From Bolinopsis microptera (taxonomy: Eukaryota > Ctenophora > Tentaculata > Lobata > Bolinopsidae): a stretch of 64,000 nucleotides of DNA. The stretch is from NCBI RefSeq assembly GCF_026151205.1, contig NC_087072.1, positions 20,240,103 to 20,304,102 on the forward strand, given 5' to 3'. Positions 48,404-59,429 of this stretch are shown in pieces (position 1 is the stretch's first letter; each line of letters begins with the position of its first letter). The notes beneath the pieces are model-generated. The model ran no database searches. It was not told where the DNA came from and worked only from the letters and a program-made list of their open reading frames with translations. The translations under genes and the position numbers were made by a program.

Positions 48404-49214
48404 AAGTTGCCATGGAGTACATCTGCACTTAAACGAATGAGAAAGAATAATGATAAAGCATGGGCTGAGTTTGATATTAATCCATCTGATGTTAATTTTA
48501 GTTATGCAAGTAGCAAACAACATACTTATGAAGTAGCAGAAATTAAAGCTAAAGTTAACTACGAAAAGAAAATAACATCTAATCTGAAGCAGAATTGTAA
48601 GTCTTTTTACTCTTATTTACGAAATAAACGTCAAATTAAATCAAGTGTGGTTTCTTTGGATAGAGGAGATGGTACACGCACAGATAGTTCGACTGAGTCA
48701 GCTGAGGTACTCGCAAGTGCCTTTAGCTCTGTTTTTGTGCGTGAACCACCTGGCCCTCTCCCTAAAACTGAGAATTTAAGACCTGACAATGAGAGTATTG
48801 ATGATATTGATGATATGGAAGTCAGCAGTTCTGATATAAAAAAGCAACTTTTAAAGCTTAACATTTTTAAGAGTTCTGGTCCGGATGGTGTTCATCCGAA
48901 GTTGTTGAAATCGCTAGCTTATGACAACAATTTTGTTGAAGCTTTAACTAAATTATTTCAAAAGTGTTCAGATACAGGATCTTTACCTGCAGTGTGGAAA
49001 TCTGCATCTGTTGTAGCATTGTTTAAAAAGGGTATTAAATCGGACCCCTTAAATTATAGACCAGTTTCATTAACTTGTATTTTGTGCAAAGTGTATGAAA
49101 AGTTGGTGAGAGCACATCATGTATTAAATTTTCTAGAACATCGAATTTCGAGGCACCAGCATGGATTTGTTAAGGGTAAATCGTGTTTATCTAATCTTTT
49201 AGAGACATTTGATG
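48404..49214 (+). pseudogene. Second LINE, part 1: EN-RT linker and start of RT
   Basis: From LPWSTSALKRMRKNNDKAWA through KSFYSYLRNKRQIKSSV, SSGPDGVHPKLLKSLA, LNYRPVSLTCILCKVYEKLV and RHQHGFVKGKSCLSNLLETF. It is fused in frame to the previous LINE, so one 816-codon open frame (46808-49258) covers two elements. The last codons of that frame (after TFDA) belong to the transposon that cuts it at 49215. It continues at 53352. Confidence 0.9.
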
Positions 49215-50444
49215 CACCCCGGCGAACGCCGCGGGCTTCATATTGCTGCGCGTGTTAAAACAAATTTTCGGCATAAATTTGTCAGGAGATCGACTGTAAT
49301 TCCGTTTACGAACCTTTTAAAGATATTTGACAGTGCCGATTCTATCCCGTAAAGGATTTTCAATAGTGCCGAGGAAAAATAAAACATCAAATTCATTCAT
49401 CTGAACATTAGTAAAGGTTATAATGATATCAAATCAAGATTTCAAACGCGTACAATCATTAACTCTAATCAAGTATTGTCAACTGTGATTAAAGATCATA
49501 GCAAAGTATGCTATCCTATATGTAAGCTACAATGAGGAAGAAACAGCATTATACAACAGTATTACAATAATAAATATAGATATAATACCAAAATGTAACT
49601 ATTACTGCTAATAAATACAGTTTAAAGATAAACTTATCAAATTTAAAATTGACACGAAACTAATACGCGGTTTATATTAGAATGCAACATAAACACTAAA
49701 CACATCAAATAGAAACAAAAGAAGATATCTCGCACTGTCAGTCATTACATATTACAATTATATAAATAACACCGAAGAACTCATATATCAACAGCTCGAG
49801 TAGCGCACACTACTAGTACTAATCTAGAGTGTCTGACAGTGGCAGGGGAAGCGTCCAAGGTTCGATGCCGCGACCGTGATCTTTTAAACATTTTGTGAAA
49901 GTCGTCTTTGTTTAAGAAGGTCCACTTCCAGTAGCCCATTTTCTCCCCACATAACATTTCTTCATCCTCAGCAAGACCTGTTTTATTTTCCATTACAGTA
50001 ATTCCATGTTCCAATGAAATCTAACTCTTCAATTTTAATATCAGCGGTCGGATCCTGAAATATGGAAGTGAAACTCAGTAAATTTTTACAGTCAAGTAAT
50101 ACTATAACTTCTATTCGTAAAATTTTACAAGATTTGTTTCCAGTTTCGGACAAATTCACAATATTACTACATAACAACTTAGTAATGTAAGCAGTAAGGG
50201 CCCTCTCCAAATTTTAATCTGTAGAAGTGCACGTGCAAATAACGCGCGGCTTCAATGCAAAAATACGTGTGTGCTCTTGGCGCGCGCTAAAACTCTGCGC
50301 TGAAAATATTGGTTTGGTACCACAACCAGAGTTTTAAAATTCCCGCCAATTTCAAACTCCAGAAAAAGAATCCCAAATTTTGGGACAGCCTAAAACATAT
50401 TCTGATTAATGCTTTTCGACTTTATTTGTCCGTAAACTGACAAC

Positions 50445-52215
50445 TACAGCAAATCTATCTTCTCTACGAACTGGGCCCGAGTTACTTGTTTTAAAATACA
50501 GCAAATCCATCTTCTCTACGAACTGGGCCCGAGTTACTTGTTTTAAAATACAGCAAATCCATCTTCTCTACGAACTGGGCCCGAGTTACTTGTTTTAAAA
50601 TACAGCAAATCCATCTTCTCTACGAACTGGGCCCGAGTTACTTGTTTTAAAATACAGCAAATCCATCTTCTCTACGAACTGGGCCCGAGTTACTTGTTTT
50701 AAAATACAGCAAATCCATCTTCTCTACGAACTGGGCCCGAGTTACTTGTTTTAAAATACAGCAAATCCATCTTCTCTACGAACTGGGCCCGAGTTACTTG
50801 TTTTAAAATACAGCAAATCCATCTTCTCTACGAACTGGGCCCGAGTTACTTGTTTTAAAATACAGCAAATCCATCTTCTCTACGAACTGGGCCCGAGTTA
50901 CTTGTTTTAAAATACAGCAAATCCATCTTCTCTACGAACTGGGCCCGAGTTACTTGTTTTAAAATACAGCAAATCCATCTTCTCTACGAACTGGGCCCGA
51001 GTTACTTGTTTTAAAATACAGCAAATCCATCTTCTCTACGAACTGGGCCCGAGTTACTTGTTTTAAAATACAGCAAATCCATCTTCTCTACGAACTGGGC
51101 CCGAGTTACTTGTTTTAAAATACAGCAAATCCATCTTCTCTACGAACTGGGCCCGAGTTACTTGTTTTAAAATACAGCAAATCCATCTTCTCTACGAACT
51201 GGGCCCGAGTTACTTGTTTTAAAATACAGCAAATCCATCTTCTCTACGAACTGGGCCCGAGTTACTTGTTTTAAAATACAGCAAATCCATCTTCTCTACG
51301 AACTGGGCCCGAGTTACTTGTTTTAAAATACAGCAAATCCATCTTCTCTACGAACTGGGCCCGAGTTACTTGTTTTAAAATACAGCAAATCCATCTTCTC
51401 TACGAACTGGGCCCGAGTTACTTGTTTTAAAATACAGCAAATCCATCTTCTCTACGAACTGGGCCCGAGTTACTTGTTTTAAAATACAGCAAATCCATCT
51501 TCTCTACGAACTGGGCCCGAGTTACTTGTTTTAAAATACAGCAAATCCATCTTCTCTACGAACTGGGCCCGAGTTACTTGTTTTAAAATACAGCAAATCC
51601 ATCTTCTCTACGAACTGGGCCCGAGTTACTTGTTTTAAAATACAGCAAATCCATCTTCTCTTCGAACTGGGCCCCGAGTTACTTGTTTTAAAATACAGCA
51701 AATCCATCTTCTCTACGAACTGGGCCCGAGTTACTTGTTTTAAAATACAGCAAATCCATCTTCTCTACGAACTGGGCCCGAGTTACTTGTTTTAAAATAC
51801 AGCAAATCCATCCTCTCTACGAACTGGGCCCGAGTTACTTGTTTTAAAATACAGCAAATCCATCTTCTCTTCGAACTGGGCCCGAGTTACTTGTTTTAAA
51901 ATACAGCAAATCCATCTTCTCTACGAACTGGGCCCGAGTTACTTGTTTTAAAATACAGCAAATCCATCTTCTCTACGAACTGGGCCCGAGTTACTTGTTT
52001 TAAAATACAGCAAATCCATCTTCTCTACGAACTGGGCCCGAGTTACTTGTTTTAAAATACAGCAAATCCATCTTCTCTACGAACTGGGCCCGAGTTACTT
52101 GTTTTAAAATACAGCAAATCCATCTTCTCTACGAACTGGGCCCGAGTTACTTGTTTTAAAATACAGCAAATCCATCTTCTCTACGAACTGGGCCCGAGTT
52201 ACTTGTTTTAAAATA
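50445..52215. repeat. Satellite array, ~34 copies of a 52-bp unit
   Basis: The unit starts TACAGCAAATCCATCTTCTC and contains the near-palindrome AACTGGGCCCGAGTT. Copies are almost identical: I saw one inserted C (51671), a TAC-to-TTC change twice (about 51661 and 51869), a TCTT-to-TCCT change (about 51812), and an edge copy with TCTATC. Such uniformity implies very recent expansion or homogenisation. A short-read assembly may have the wrong copy number. Confidence 0.97.
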
Positions 52216-53039
52216 CGACAAAGTTAACTGCTGAATGTTCCCGGTCAAAAATTAATTATAGTTTATATTAAAATATTGTCTATTGTCTATGTTTTACTAT
52301 AATGCTGGGAGCCTTGTTGTAAATAATAGGGTACATACCATTCCTTGAAAGTCGTTATTTCGGAGTGAGCAATCATTTTGTTGACTAGCGAATCTAAATT
52401 GAAATAGTCGAATATCACTCAATTTCAGTTGCAGGTCGACATCCTTAAAATTAGAGAGCAAATAATTTTATTTTGTACTCTACTTCAGTCAATATAAATA
52501 GAAATTACAGCAATTTGAAGTAACAGCATATCAAGCTATATCATACATAATTATGAAAGCCTCGCAGAGATCTCGATTAAATCTGTAAACGTACATTTAA
52601 CGGTAAGATATATAGATAGCGCGCAATATATGCGCACGCATAAAACCAATATGGCTGCCACACAAAGCTACAAACTGGAACAAGAAATGAAAATTGTGAA
52701 TTCAACCAGCTTGGATACTATTATCCAACGCGACATTGGTTTGGGCGCATTATCGACACGTTTTAAATGCGCGGAACATTTTTGTGCGCGGCACTAGCAT
52801 TTTAAATTTTCAAAATTCAAATCATAGCCAGAGTTATGGTTATTTTTCAAGACAAATTTTGAGGCAAATTTTACGTGTAAATTATTCATTTTTCATTCAT
52901 GATCACTCATAATTTGAACAATTTACCTTGGATTGAATTGAACTCTTCAGTATTCGATGATTAAAACAATTGTTTTAAGAACAGAGTAGTTTTAAAGCTA
53001 AACATTCGCAATTTGTCTTAACAGGAGTCTTGGGAGACA

Positions 53040-53283
53040 CAGGGGGGGCTGGAACAAGGTTTTCGATCAAACGCTGCCATTTGTAGTCAAACGTCGCCAA
53101 CATTTGCTCTCGTCCAATTAAATCGCTGCATTTGCCTGCCATTATGCATAATTGGATTACATATATTCGTATGCAAAGCTTGGCTTTCATAATGCAGCGA
53201 TTTCATTGGACGAGAGCAACTGTTGGCGACGTTTGACGACAAATGGCAATGTTTGATCGAAAACCTGGTTTCAGCTCCCCCTG
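53040..53283. mobile_element. Palindromic MITE, 244 bp
   Basis: Almost the whole element is an inverted repeat: the left arm from CAGGGGGGGCTGGAACAAGG and the right arm, as complement, from CAGGGGGAGCTGAAACCAGG. Both continue with TTTTCGATCAAAC and CGTCAAACGTCGCCAACA-like blocks and meet at a short AT-rich centre near 53150. Flanks GGGAGACA and TGGAGAAT are only partly alike, so an old hAT-type 8-bp duplication is possible but unproved. It is nested within the 4.1-kb element. Confidence 0.85.
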
Positions 53284-53351
53284 TGGAGAATTATAAAAAT
53301 GAAATTTAAACGTTTTAGCGGCGCATGAAGCCCGCGGCGTTCGCTGGGGTG

Positions 53352-53890
53352 TGATGACATTTTTTGACATTTTAGATGAAGGTGTCCCGGTTGATCTTCT
53401 ATACTTTGATTTAAGTAAGGCATTCGACACAGTCCCCCACTTTAGACTTCTGTCTAAATTGGAAGGCTTTGGTGTCAAAGGAAAGGTTTTAGACGTTATT
53501 AAAGATTTTCTTACAGACAGGACTATGATGGTTTCTGTAGAAGGACAATGGTCCGAGGTTAAACATGTTTTATTTGGTGTTCCTCAGGGGTCAGTTCTAG
53601 GCCCTTTCCTATTCATTCTGTATATTAATGATTTGCCTGACCTTGTAAAAATAAGATAAAGTTATTTGCTGATGATCTTAAATTAATTGGTAATGCAGCT
53701 AACCACGGTATTGTAGCGCGATGCGTTACTGTGCCGCGCCGCGCACTCAATAAGGCCAAGGCTTCTCACAGCGATCCTGGTTAGATCGGCGAGATGCGCT
53801 ACTGTGCCGCGCCGAGCTGCCATGAATTGACATCGTCAATTAAACCACGGTAGTGTTGCTGAAGATATCGAAGAATTAGAAGTTTGGGAA
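53352..53890 (+). pseudogene. Second LINE, part 2: RT core, with a short element inserted
   Basis: The frame from 53363 encodes FFDILDEGVPVDLLYFDLSK, AFDTVPH, FGVPQGSVLGPFLFILYIND. A 1-nt deletion before KLFADDLKLIGNA (near 53660-53690) and an extra T in the run at 53359 break the frame. A 132-bp insertion at 53711-53842 splits the following coding (NHG/SVAEDIEELEVWE). Homology ends near 53890, where another LINE begins, and resumes at about 57040. Confidence 0.85.
53711..53842. mobile_element. 132-bp short interspersed element with a 10-bp target duplication
   Basis: It is flanked by AACCACGGTA at 53701-53710 and 53843-53852. It starts TTGTAGCGCGATGCGTTACT and contains a second diverged copy of GATGCGYTACTGTGCCGCGC, so it is an internal near-dimer. 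No A/B box or poly(A) tail is obvious. A truncated copy lies at 58102-58147 in reverse. Confidence 0.7.
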
Positions 53891-55523
53891 ACTCCCATAT
53901 ATATAAAGGAAAAGCAACATGTATTAGGTATCTTTATCGACTTATCAAAGGCATTTGACACTATCAGTCACGATAAACTTCTCATAAAACTTGACAAATA
54001 TGGTATAAGAGGTAACGCAAACGAGCTTATTGGAAGTTACCTATCTAACAGACAGCAGTACGTTTTAGTTTTAGGTGAGGAATCTGATAAACTCCCTGTT
54101 ATTTGTGGAGTACCACAAGGTAGTGTTTTAGGACCGCTACTGTTTATAATTTACATAAACGATATCTATAACTCATCAGACCTAGGAAAATTTATACTCT
54201 TCGCTGATGACACCAATATATTTGTAGTCGACAAATCTGTCTAGAATCTCTACCAAAAAGCTAATACTATAATGAATTCTGTTTACAATTATATGAAATG
54301 CAATCTTCTCCACATTAACATCAAGAAATGCTGTTACATTCACTTTACACCAGGAAAGAAGGATGTAACTAGTAGTAGTAGTAGTAATTTTTTTATTTTT
54401 TTATTTATCTAGACACTTATTTTACTTCGGTGTATTCCAACAGCCACAATGTTACACAAGTGCAACCAGCCAATTACAGGAAGCCGAAGGATCTTTTTGG
54501 CCAGTGACGGTTAAGGTAGTGTGTACCATACTTTCTTCGTCCGAGACTTTGCTGCAATGTGCAGCTCCTCATTTAACCCTCACTCCCGATTTCTCGAGTA
54601 TTCGGCTGAGTAGACCGGGGGGCTGCATAGACCATTCATGATCCTTAGCTGAACGTCGGCGACGCTCACCCCACGACCAGGCAGTCAGTGGGTTTCGAAC
54701 TCGCAACCTAACGATTGTAAGACAGGCGTTCTAACCAGCTGCGCTACCTAATAGTAATGATCTTATTTTAACGTTGAATAACACAGTCATTAAACGTGTT
54801 GATGAAACTAAATTCCTCGGCGTTATTATAGATAAAAACTTTAACTGGAAACCTCATACTGCATATCTTAGTTCTAAATTAAAGTGTGAAGTCGGTAAAC
54901 TCTGCCGTATGAGAAGATTTATACCTAAAGAGCTGTATAATGACCTCTACCACACCCTCTTCTAATCTCATCTAGGATATGGGATCTCAGTTTGGGGAGG
55001 CATATCGAACAATAGGCTTGAACCAATATTTAAAATTCAAAAAAAGTGCACTCGTATTCTATTTGGTGATCAAGAGGCATACAGTAATAAGTTCAAAATA
55101 TGTGCTAGAACCCGCCCAATTGGATCCCAAAAACTTGGAGCCGACTTCTATAAACGAGAATCAAGTAAACCCCTTCTCAGCAGAAACAAAATACTCTGCG
55201 TGCATAATTTGTATAAGTACCACTGTCTACTTGAAATGTTTAAAATAATCAAACTTCACACTCCAATACCGATGTACAATCTATTTCAAAAGTCACCCCG
55301 ACGTGATAACTACTTTATTAACCCCGCTGCAACCAATTTGTTTGTATATAAAGCCTCGAATATGTGGAATAAATTCCTTAAACCTTCTAGTAAGATTGAC
55401 TTCTCGTCCCCAATTGCACTTGTTAAAGGTCGCATTAAAACTATGCTACTCAATGCTCAAAAAGCTGGAAACACTGATGAATGGTCAGAACTCAACTTTG
55501 ATGGAAATGACATGTGCCTATAA
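53891..55523 (+). pseudogene. Third LINE (CR1/Jockey-like), RT to C-terminus, interrupted by a SINE
   Basis: The coding reads VLGIFIDLSKAFDTISHDKL, LPVICGVPQGSVLGPLLFII, the catalytic FADDTNIF, a TAG stop at 54242, MKCNLLHINIKKCCYIHF and then a SINE at 54389-54751. It resumes NNTVIKRVDETKFLGVIIDK, NFNWKPHTAYL, a TAA at 54964, then LGYGISVWGG, the KCTRILFG block and SNMWNKFLKPSS, ending at a stop at 55521. It inserted into the second LINE. It is dead (two stops plus the SINE). Confidence 0.85.
54389..54751 (-). mobile_element. tRNA-derived SINE, about 360 bp
   Basis: On the minus strand the 5' end is a tRNA-like head: GGTAGCGCAGCTGGTTAGA fits a pol III A box, and GCGAGTTCGAAACCC fits a B box about 35 nt later. 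The body continues to an A-rich tail (AAATAAAAAAATAAAAAAA) and a (TAC)n run. TAGTAAT at 54382-54388 and 54752-54758 is the likely target duplication. It splits the LINE frame at 54380, confirming insertion. The anticodon-arm remnant cannot be assigned safely. Confidence 0.85.
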
Positions 55524-57040
55524 TAAGAACACACAAACTAGTCCAGATAGATTTCATTCTACACACACAAAATAACACACACAATACACACCACATTCAA
55601 ACATAGAAACTATATATTCACGCATATAACACAGAACACTGATCAGCTCATCCGCTTTACACTGGTGTCTGGACTTGTCTGGAGTGTTCGTCTGGAACGT
55701 GGGACGGACTCACAAATATATTGTGTAAACGTAGCGCGCGAAACTTAAACATTGTATAACTTTATCATTTCATTACCCAGCGTGATTTACCGCGCCAGAA
55801 TAATGAAATGGCGCCGCGCTATATCCGTAAACTTGCAGTCATTTATATCTTATATCTTATATTTTGTATCTCTTACTACGTAACGCGAAAATAAGTTGTA
55901 TCACACTCCCGGTTTTGGACCCCAATGTTAACCTTGCAGCAACTGTGTCAGCCCAATATACTCTAGAAGTATGATCACACCTATTTTAATGAACAAGAGA
56001 CCCATAATTAATATAATCAGATACTCGTCAACAGCAGCAGTTCCCGTCCGTGTGATGTGTTGTCCTTCTCCTTTCTGTGTCCCCGTCGTTTTGTTTTGTG
56101 AAATGTATTGTAGTAGTGTTTTAATATTTAAATCGAACGTAACTCAATAGTTAATGATAACAAACACAAATACTATTTTAAATAATTGATTAATATCGAT
56201 TTATACCAACAACCAAACATTAATTATTCTTTAATAACCTTTTATATATACATGTGTTAAACGATCCATGGCATATCTAAAATTCGATAATGAACTTCAT
56301 ATTATTAGTGCTGCGTGCTGATAAATATTTTGGGAATCAATCCACCCAATCGTGGCGATAACATACTTTTGTGCTTGGCCGGTTTTAGGTTTGAGTTTGT
56401 GCTCCAAAAGTGGTAAATCGGGTGCTAGTAAAGCTCTTGCAGGCAACTGGCTCCTTTTGCCAACTGCTTTTGGTTTAAGCGCTGACTCACATTTGGAACT
56501 GGCACGGGTATAATTGTAATATCCTACGAAGTCAGCATGTCATATTATTTCGCAAAACTCGTTTAAATATCTTGACAATATTTACAATTTAAAGTTTATG
56601 GTTTTAGGTTTAGGCGCGGCGCACCGCTTATATGTTATAGCTCAATCATCTTATATTTTCAGCGCTGTGTTGCTACACGCTGTATGCTGTATAACATGTG
56701 GACCCAGTGCGGTGCCGCGCCTTAGCAGCAAAAGAGTTATTTATTTTAAAATTTATTTTTGTATCTAACAAAAATGATGTAATGTTTTTAATATGACGTA
56801 GAATTAAACATTAAAGCTATTTCCGTACAGCCTAAGTATGCTCGTTAGAAAAACTATCAACAATGAACATGCTAGCTTTCTTTATTTTTGTAAGTCGCGT
56901 CTGCTGACATCTTGGGTTGTACTGGATGTAACAAGTTTATTATCGGATGTCTACTTATATTTATTATGATATTATTATTCATTGTAATGGCAATAAAATT
57001 TAAATTTTGTTTTACTTAAAATTTTGTTTTACTTAGTATT
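55524..57040. other. LINE 3' UTR and unassigned DNA
   Basis: The first part has CACACA-rich sequence and may be the 3' UTR of the third LINE. The remainder is AT-rich with GCGC clusters (55730-55830, 56615-56720). AAATTTTGTTTTACTTA is duplicated near 57000-57035, directly before the second LINE resumes. No gene was found. Confidence 0.45.
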
Positions 57041-58090
57041 TGGCTTTTACAATTTAATCCTGCCAAGTGCAAAGTAGTGCACATTAATTTTAACAACAAT
57101 CCTAATTTAAATTATAAGGTAAATGGTATAGAACTTGAAGTATCTGCACAGGAAAAAGATTTGGGGGTTATTACCCATAGCTCCCTGCTTTGGAACGAAC
57201 AGATCAAAGCATGTATCGCTAAGGCAAATCGTATGATTTGTTGGATTGTAAGGAATTTGGTTATTAGAGAAAAGGTTGTTATGATTGCTATATATATAAA
57301 GCTTTAATAAGACCTCATCTTGAGTATTGTGTCCAATTGTGGAATCCACCTGCGGCTCATGGAAGTTGGGGGACTGTTTTGGAGCTGAAGAGCGTCCAGA
57401 GGCGGTTTACCCGTCTGATTGATGAGGTGGGTACTCTTCCTTACAGCCGTAGACTGGAAATCCTCAATTTGACAACGCTGGCAGAGCGGTGAATACGTTG
57501 GGACCTTATTGAAGCTTTTAAGGTTATTAATGGTATGACTGATTATGGTTCAGACTTGTTCAGACCAAGCAGATCAGGTCTTAATCTGGTTTCATCCAAT
57601 AGATGTAGTAAAAGTGTGACAAAGGTCAAGAATATCCAGAAGTCTTTTCTCCCGGAGCGAGTTATTCCATATTGGAACAAACTCCCTCCGGACGTCAAGA
57701 ACTCTGTGACAGTTTTAGGTTTTAAAATTAAATTAGAAGGATATAAGATAGATATGATTTCTAAAAGTATTACAAATGATTGCTTTTTTTGGAATGTTTC
57801 TAATGAAGTTTTAGTAAGAATTGAGGGAGCCAGTTATGTCAGTAATAAAGAGAAACATAACAATTATCTTTGGTTCCATCCTTATGTGGCAAAGAAGCGT
57901 TTTATAAATCTTTATTCCACTGGGAAGTTTTTAAAATAGGATAATGTTTTTGATGAATTTGTTTTTTTAATATTGTATTTGATAATTAATTAATGTTGGT
58001 GGGGAAATATTTATTATATAATATTTTTTCACACAGTGCGATGATAGTTTGTAGACATGTGTGATGATGTGATGTCATAAATTTTACTTT
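57041..58090 (+). pseudogene. Second LINE, part 3: C-terminal region and 3' end
   Basis: Coding resumes with LLQFNPAKCKVVHINF, LEVSAQEKDLGVITHSSLLW and an indel near 57300. Then come IRPHLEYCVQLWNPP, LKSVQRRFTRLIDEVGTLPY, a TGA at 57490, and PERVIPYWNKLPPDVKN to a stop at 57937. The 3' UTR has GACATGTGTGATGATGTGAT and ends in a TTTTACTTTAC tail. The 3' end is the same family as the copy in Rab5 intron 4. This is the last of three pieces (48404, 53352, 57041). Confidence 0.88.
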
Positions 58091-58101
58091 ACTTTTTTTA
58101 A

Positions 58102-58147
58102 AGCATAATTGAGTGTGCGGCGCGGCACAGTAACGCATTGCGCTACA
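58102..58147 (-). mobile_element. Truncated copy of the 132-bp short element
   Basis: Read on the minus strand it starts TTGTAGCGCAATGCGTTACT and runs through GTGCCGCGCCGCACACTCAAT, matching the first 40 bp or so of 53711-53842. It abuts the LINE tail at 58090. Confidence 0.7.
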
Positions 58148-59429
58148 AATTACTTTATTATTCCAGGAGCTTGAAAAAAAGCGCCACACACAGCTACATA
58201 CATGACAGCTAGCTATGATTTAAGCGTCTAACACGTCGTGACCTTCATTTTCGTTTCACTAAGTGGTGAAAGCCGCGAACTCGTTCGTGCGACGCGGGGC
58301 TACAAAGTGCAGAGGCAAATTTGATATGTATCGTATGAAGTATGTTTATAACTTGCTTGATTTTGCACTATAAGTTATAAGTTGGCGTTCGACGACCAAA
58401 ATGTAACGGTGATCGTGAATCGCTTAAGATTGCTTGACCATTGTTAATGGTCTGGCCTTAACGGGTGATACTCTTAAAATATCTGTTCCATATATTGGAC
58501 CGTCGACGAGTCCAACTCGGCACACGTCCTGGTAGGTTGTAAACCTACAAGTCTGGCCCGGCGCGCGCTACTTCGTAGCACTTGCCATCTGCGCGCGCTA
58601 CTTCGAAGAAATTTAGACATGTAACATCCGTCAAAAGATTGCACGTTCGATCAAGGTATTTTGATAAAGCTATACTATTCACGCTATTCTGCTTTTTGCG
58701 GACAAATAAAACAACATTGTTTTTGCATTTTGAGCTTGTTATTTTCTTACAAAAGTTGAAATTAGTATTTCAAGTAATTTGTATTAATAAATATATTAAT
58801 TTTGATTGAAGGACTTTGCCGCTTTGCCGCACCTCGCGAACTATTAATTTTTTGGCAATTTTGATAATATTACACTTTGCAAGGTTTTTGCCGCATGTTC
58901 AATGTTGCCACATGTTCAAAGTTGTGATTGCGTGATAAAATGGATACATATGCATAGGGCCGTATACATATAGGGAATACAGTACGGCTCATCGGGCGGT
59001 GCTCCTTTTACCTAAGACCATATGCACCAACAGGCAATGGGGTCATGGCGCCTTAAAACATATTTACAACGTCTACATCTTTTATTTGCTATGAGGTCTA
59101 AAAATCATTAAACACGGCTTGTAGCTCAGAGCTCACACGGTTTTCAAATTCTACAAGTATGATACACTTTTCTGATATATGTCATCTTGGTTCGTATTTT
59201 GAGCTGGAGAGAACGAAGAGGCTCCCTTCAATATGGTCCTTCCACTGAAGGAAATTTGGGTAGACTTTGGGATTACATATTACTTACTTCTGGTACTGTG
59301 TGAGGTTCTGCAGTTCTATAAAAAGTTGTGAGATTGATTTGATAAATAGGGCTTTGTTATATTTTCATTTTGACATTAACATACAAAATTATCACTCAAA
59401 GTACTCCTTTTTGTTAGTAACAAGGTGAA
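58148..59429. other. Intergenic region upstream of OGFOD1
   Basis: No gene was recognised. Notable items are CGCGCGCTACTTCG repeated at 58561 and 58591, and a perfect GTAGGTT/AACCTAC hairpin at about 58531-58547. An acceptor-like TACTCCTTTTTGTTAG ends 12 nt before the OGFOD1 ATG. Confidence 0.5.

Larger units (their letters stand above)
49215..53351. mobile_element. 4.1-kb inverted-repeat element carrying a 52-bp satellite and a MITE
   Basis: The ends are 27-bp inverted repeats with one mismatch (CACCCC, G or A, then GCGAACGCCGCGGGCTTCAT). TGATG lies outside both ends (49210-49214, 53352-53356). The LINE frame is interrupted here and resumes directly after, which independently proves the insertion. 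The interior holds about 1.2 kb of AT-rich DNA, the 52-bp array, more AT-rich DNA and a palindromic MITE. Minus-strand frames near 49781-50210 (DPTADIKIEELDFIGTWNYC after a good acceptor; KMGYWKWTFLNKDDFHKMF) could be transposase or host-gene scraps but match nothing I recognise. The superfamily is unknown. Confidence 0.82.

Noticed and set aside
46808..49258. 816-residue protein with two reverse transcriptase regions
   Set aside because: It is a fusion of two dead LINEs and a transposon end, not one gene.
49781..50210. Minus-strand frames that could be an exon of a host gene or a transposase
   Set aside because: One acceptor-like site and short unrecognised frames only; the frames do not join to each other or to a catalytic core.
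50445..52215. Regular array resembling a CRISPR
   Set aside because: It is a continuous 52-bp tandem repeat without variable spacers, in an animal genome, inside a transposon.
54690..54751. Possible tRNA gene with A and B boxes
   Set aside because: It is the head of a 360-bp SINE with a tail and target duplication; the cloverleaf is degenerate.
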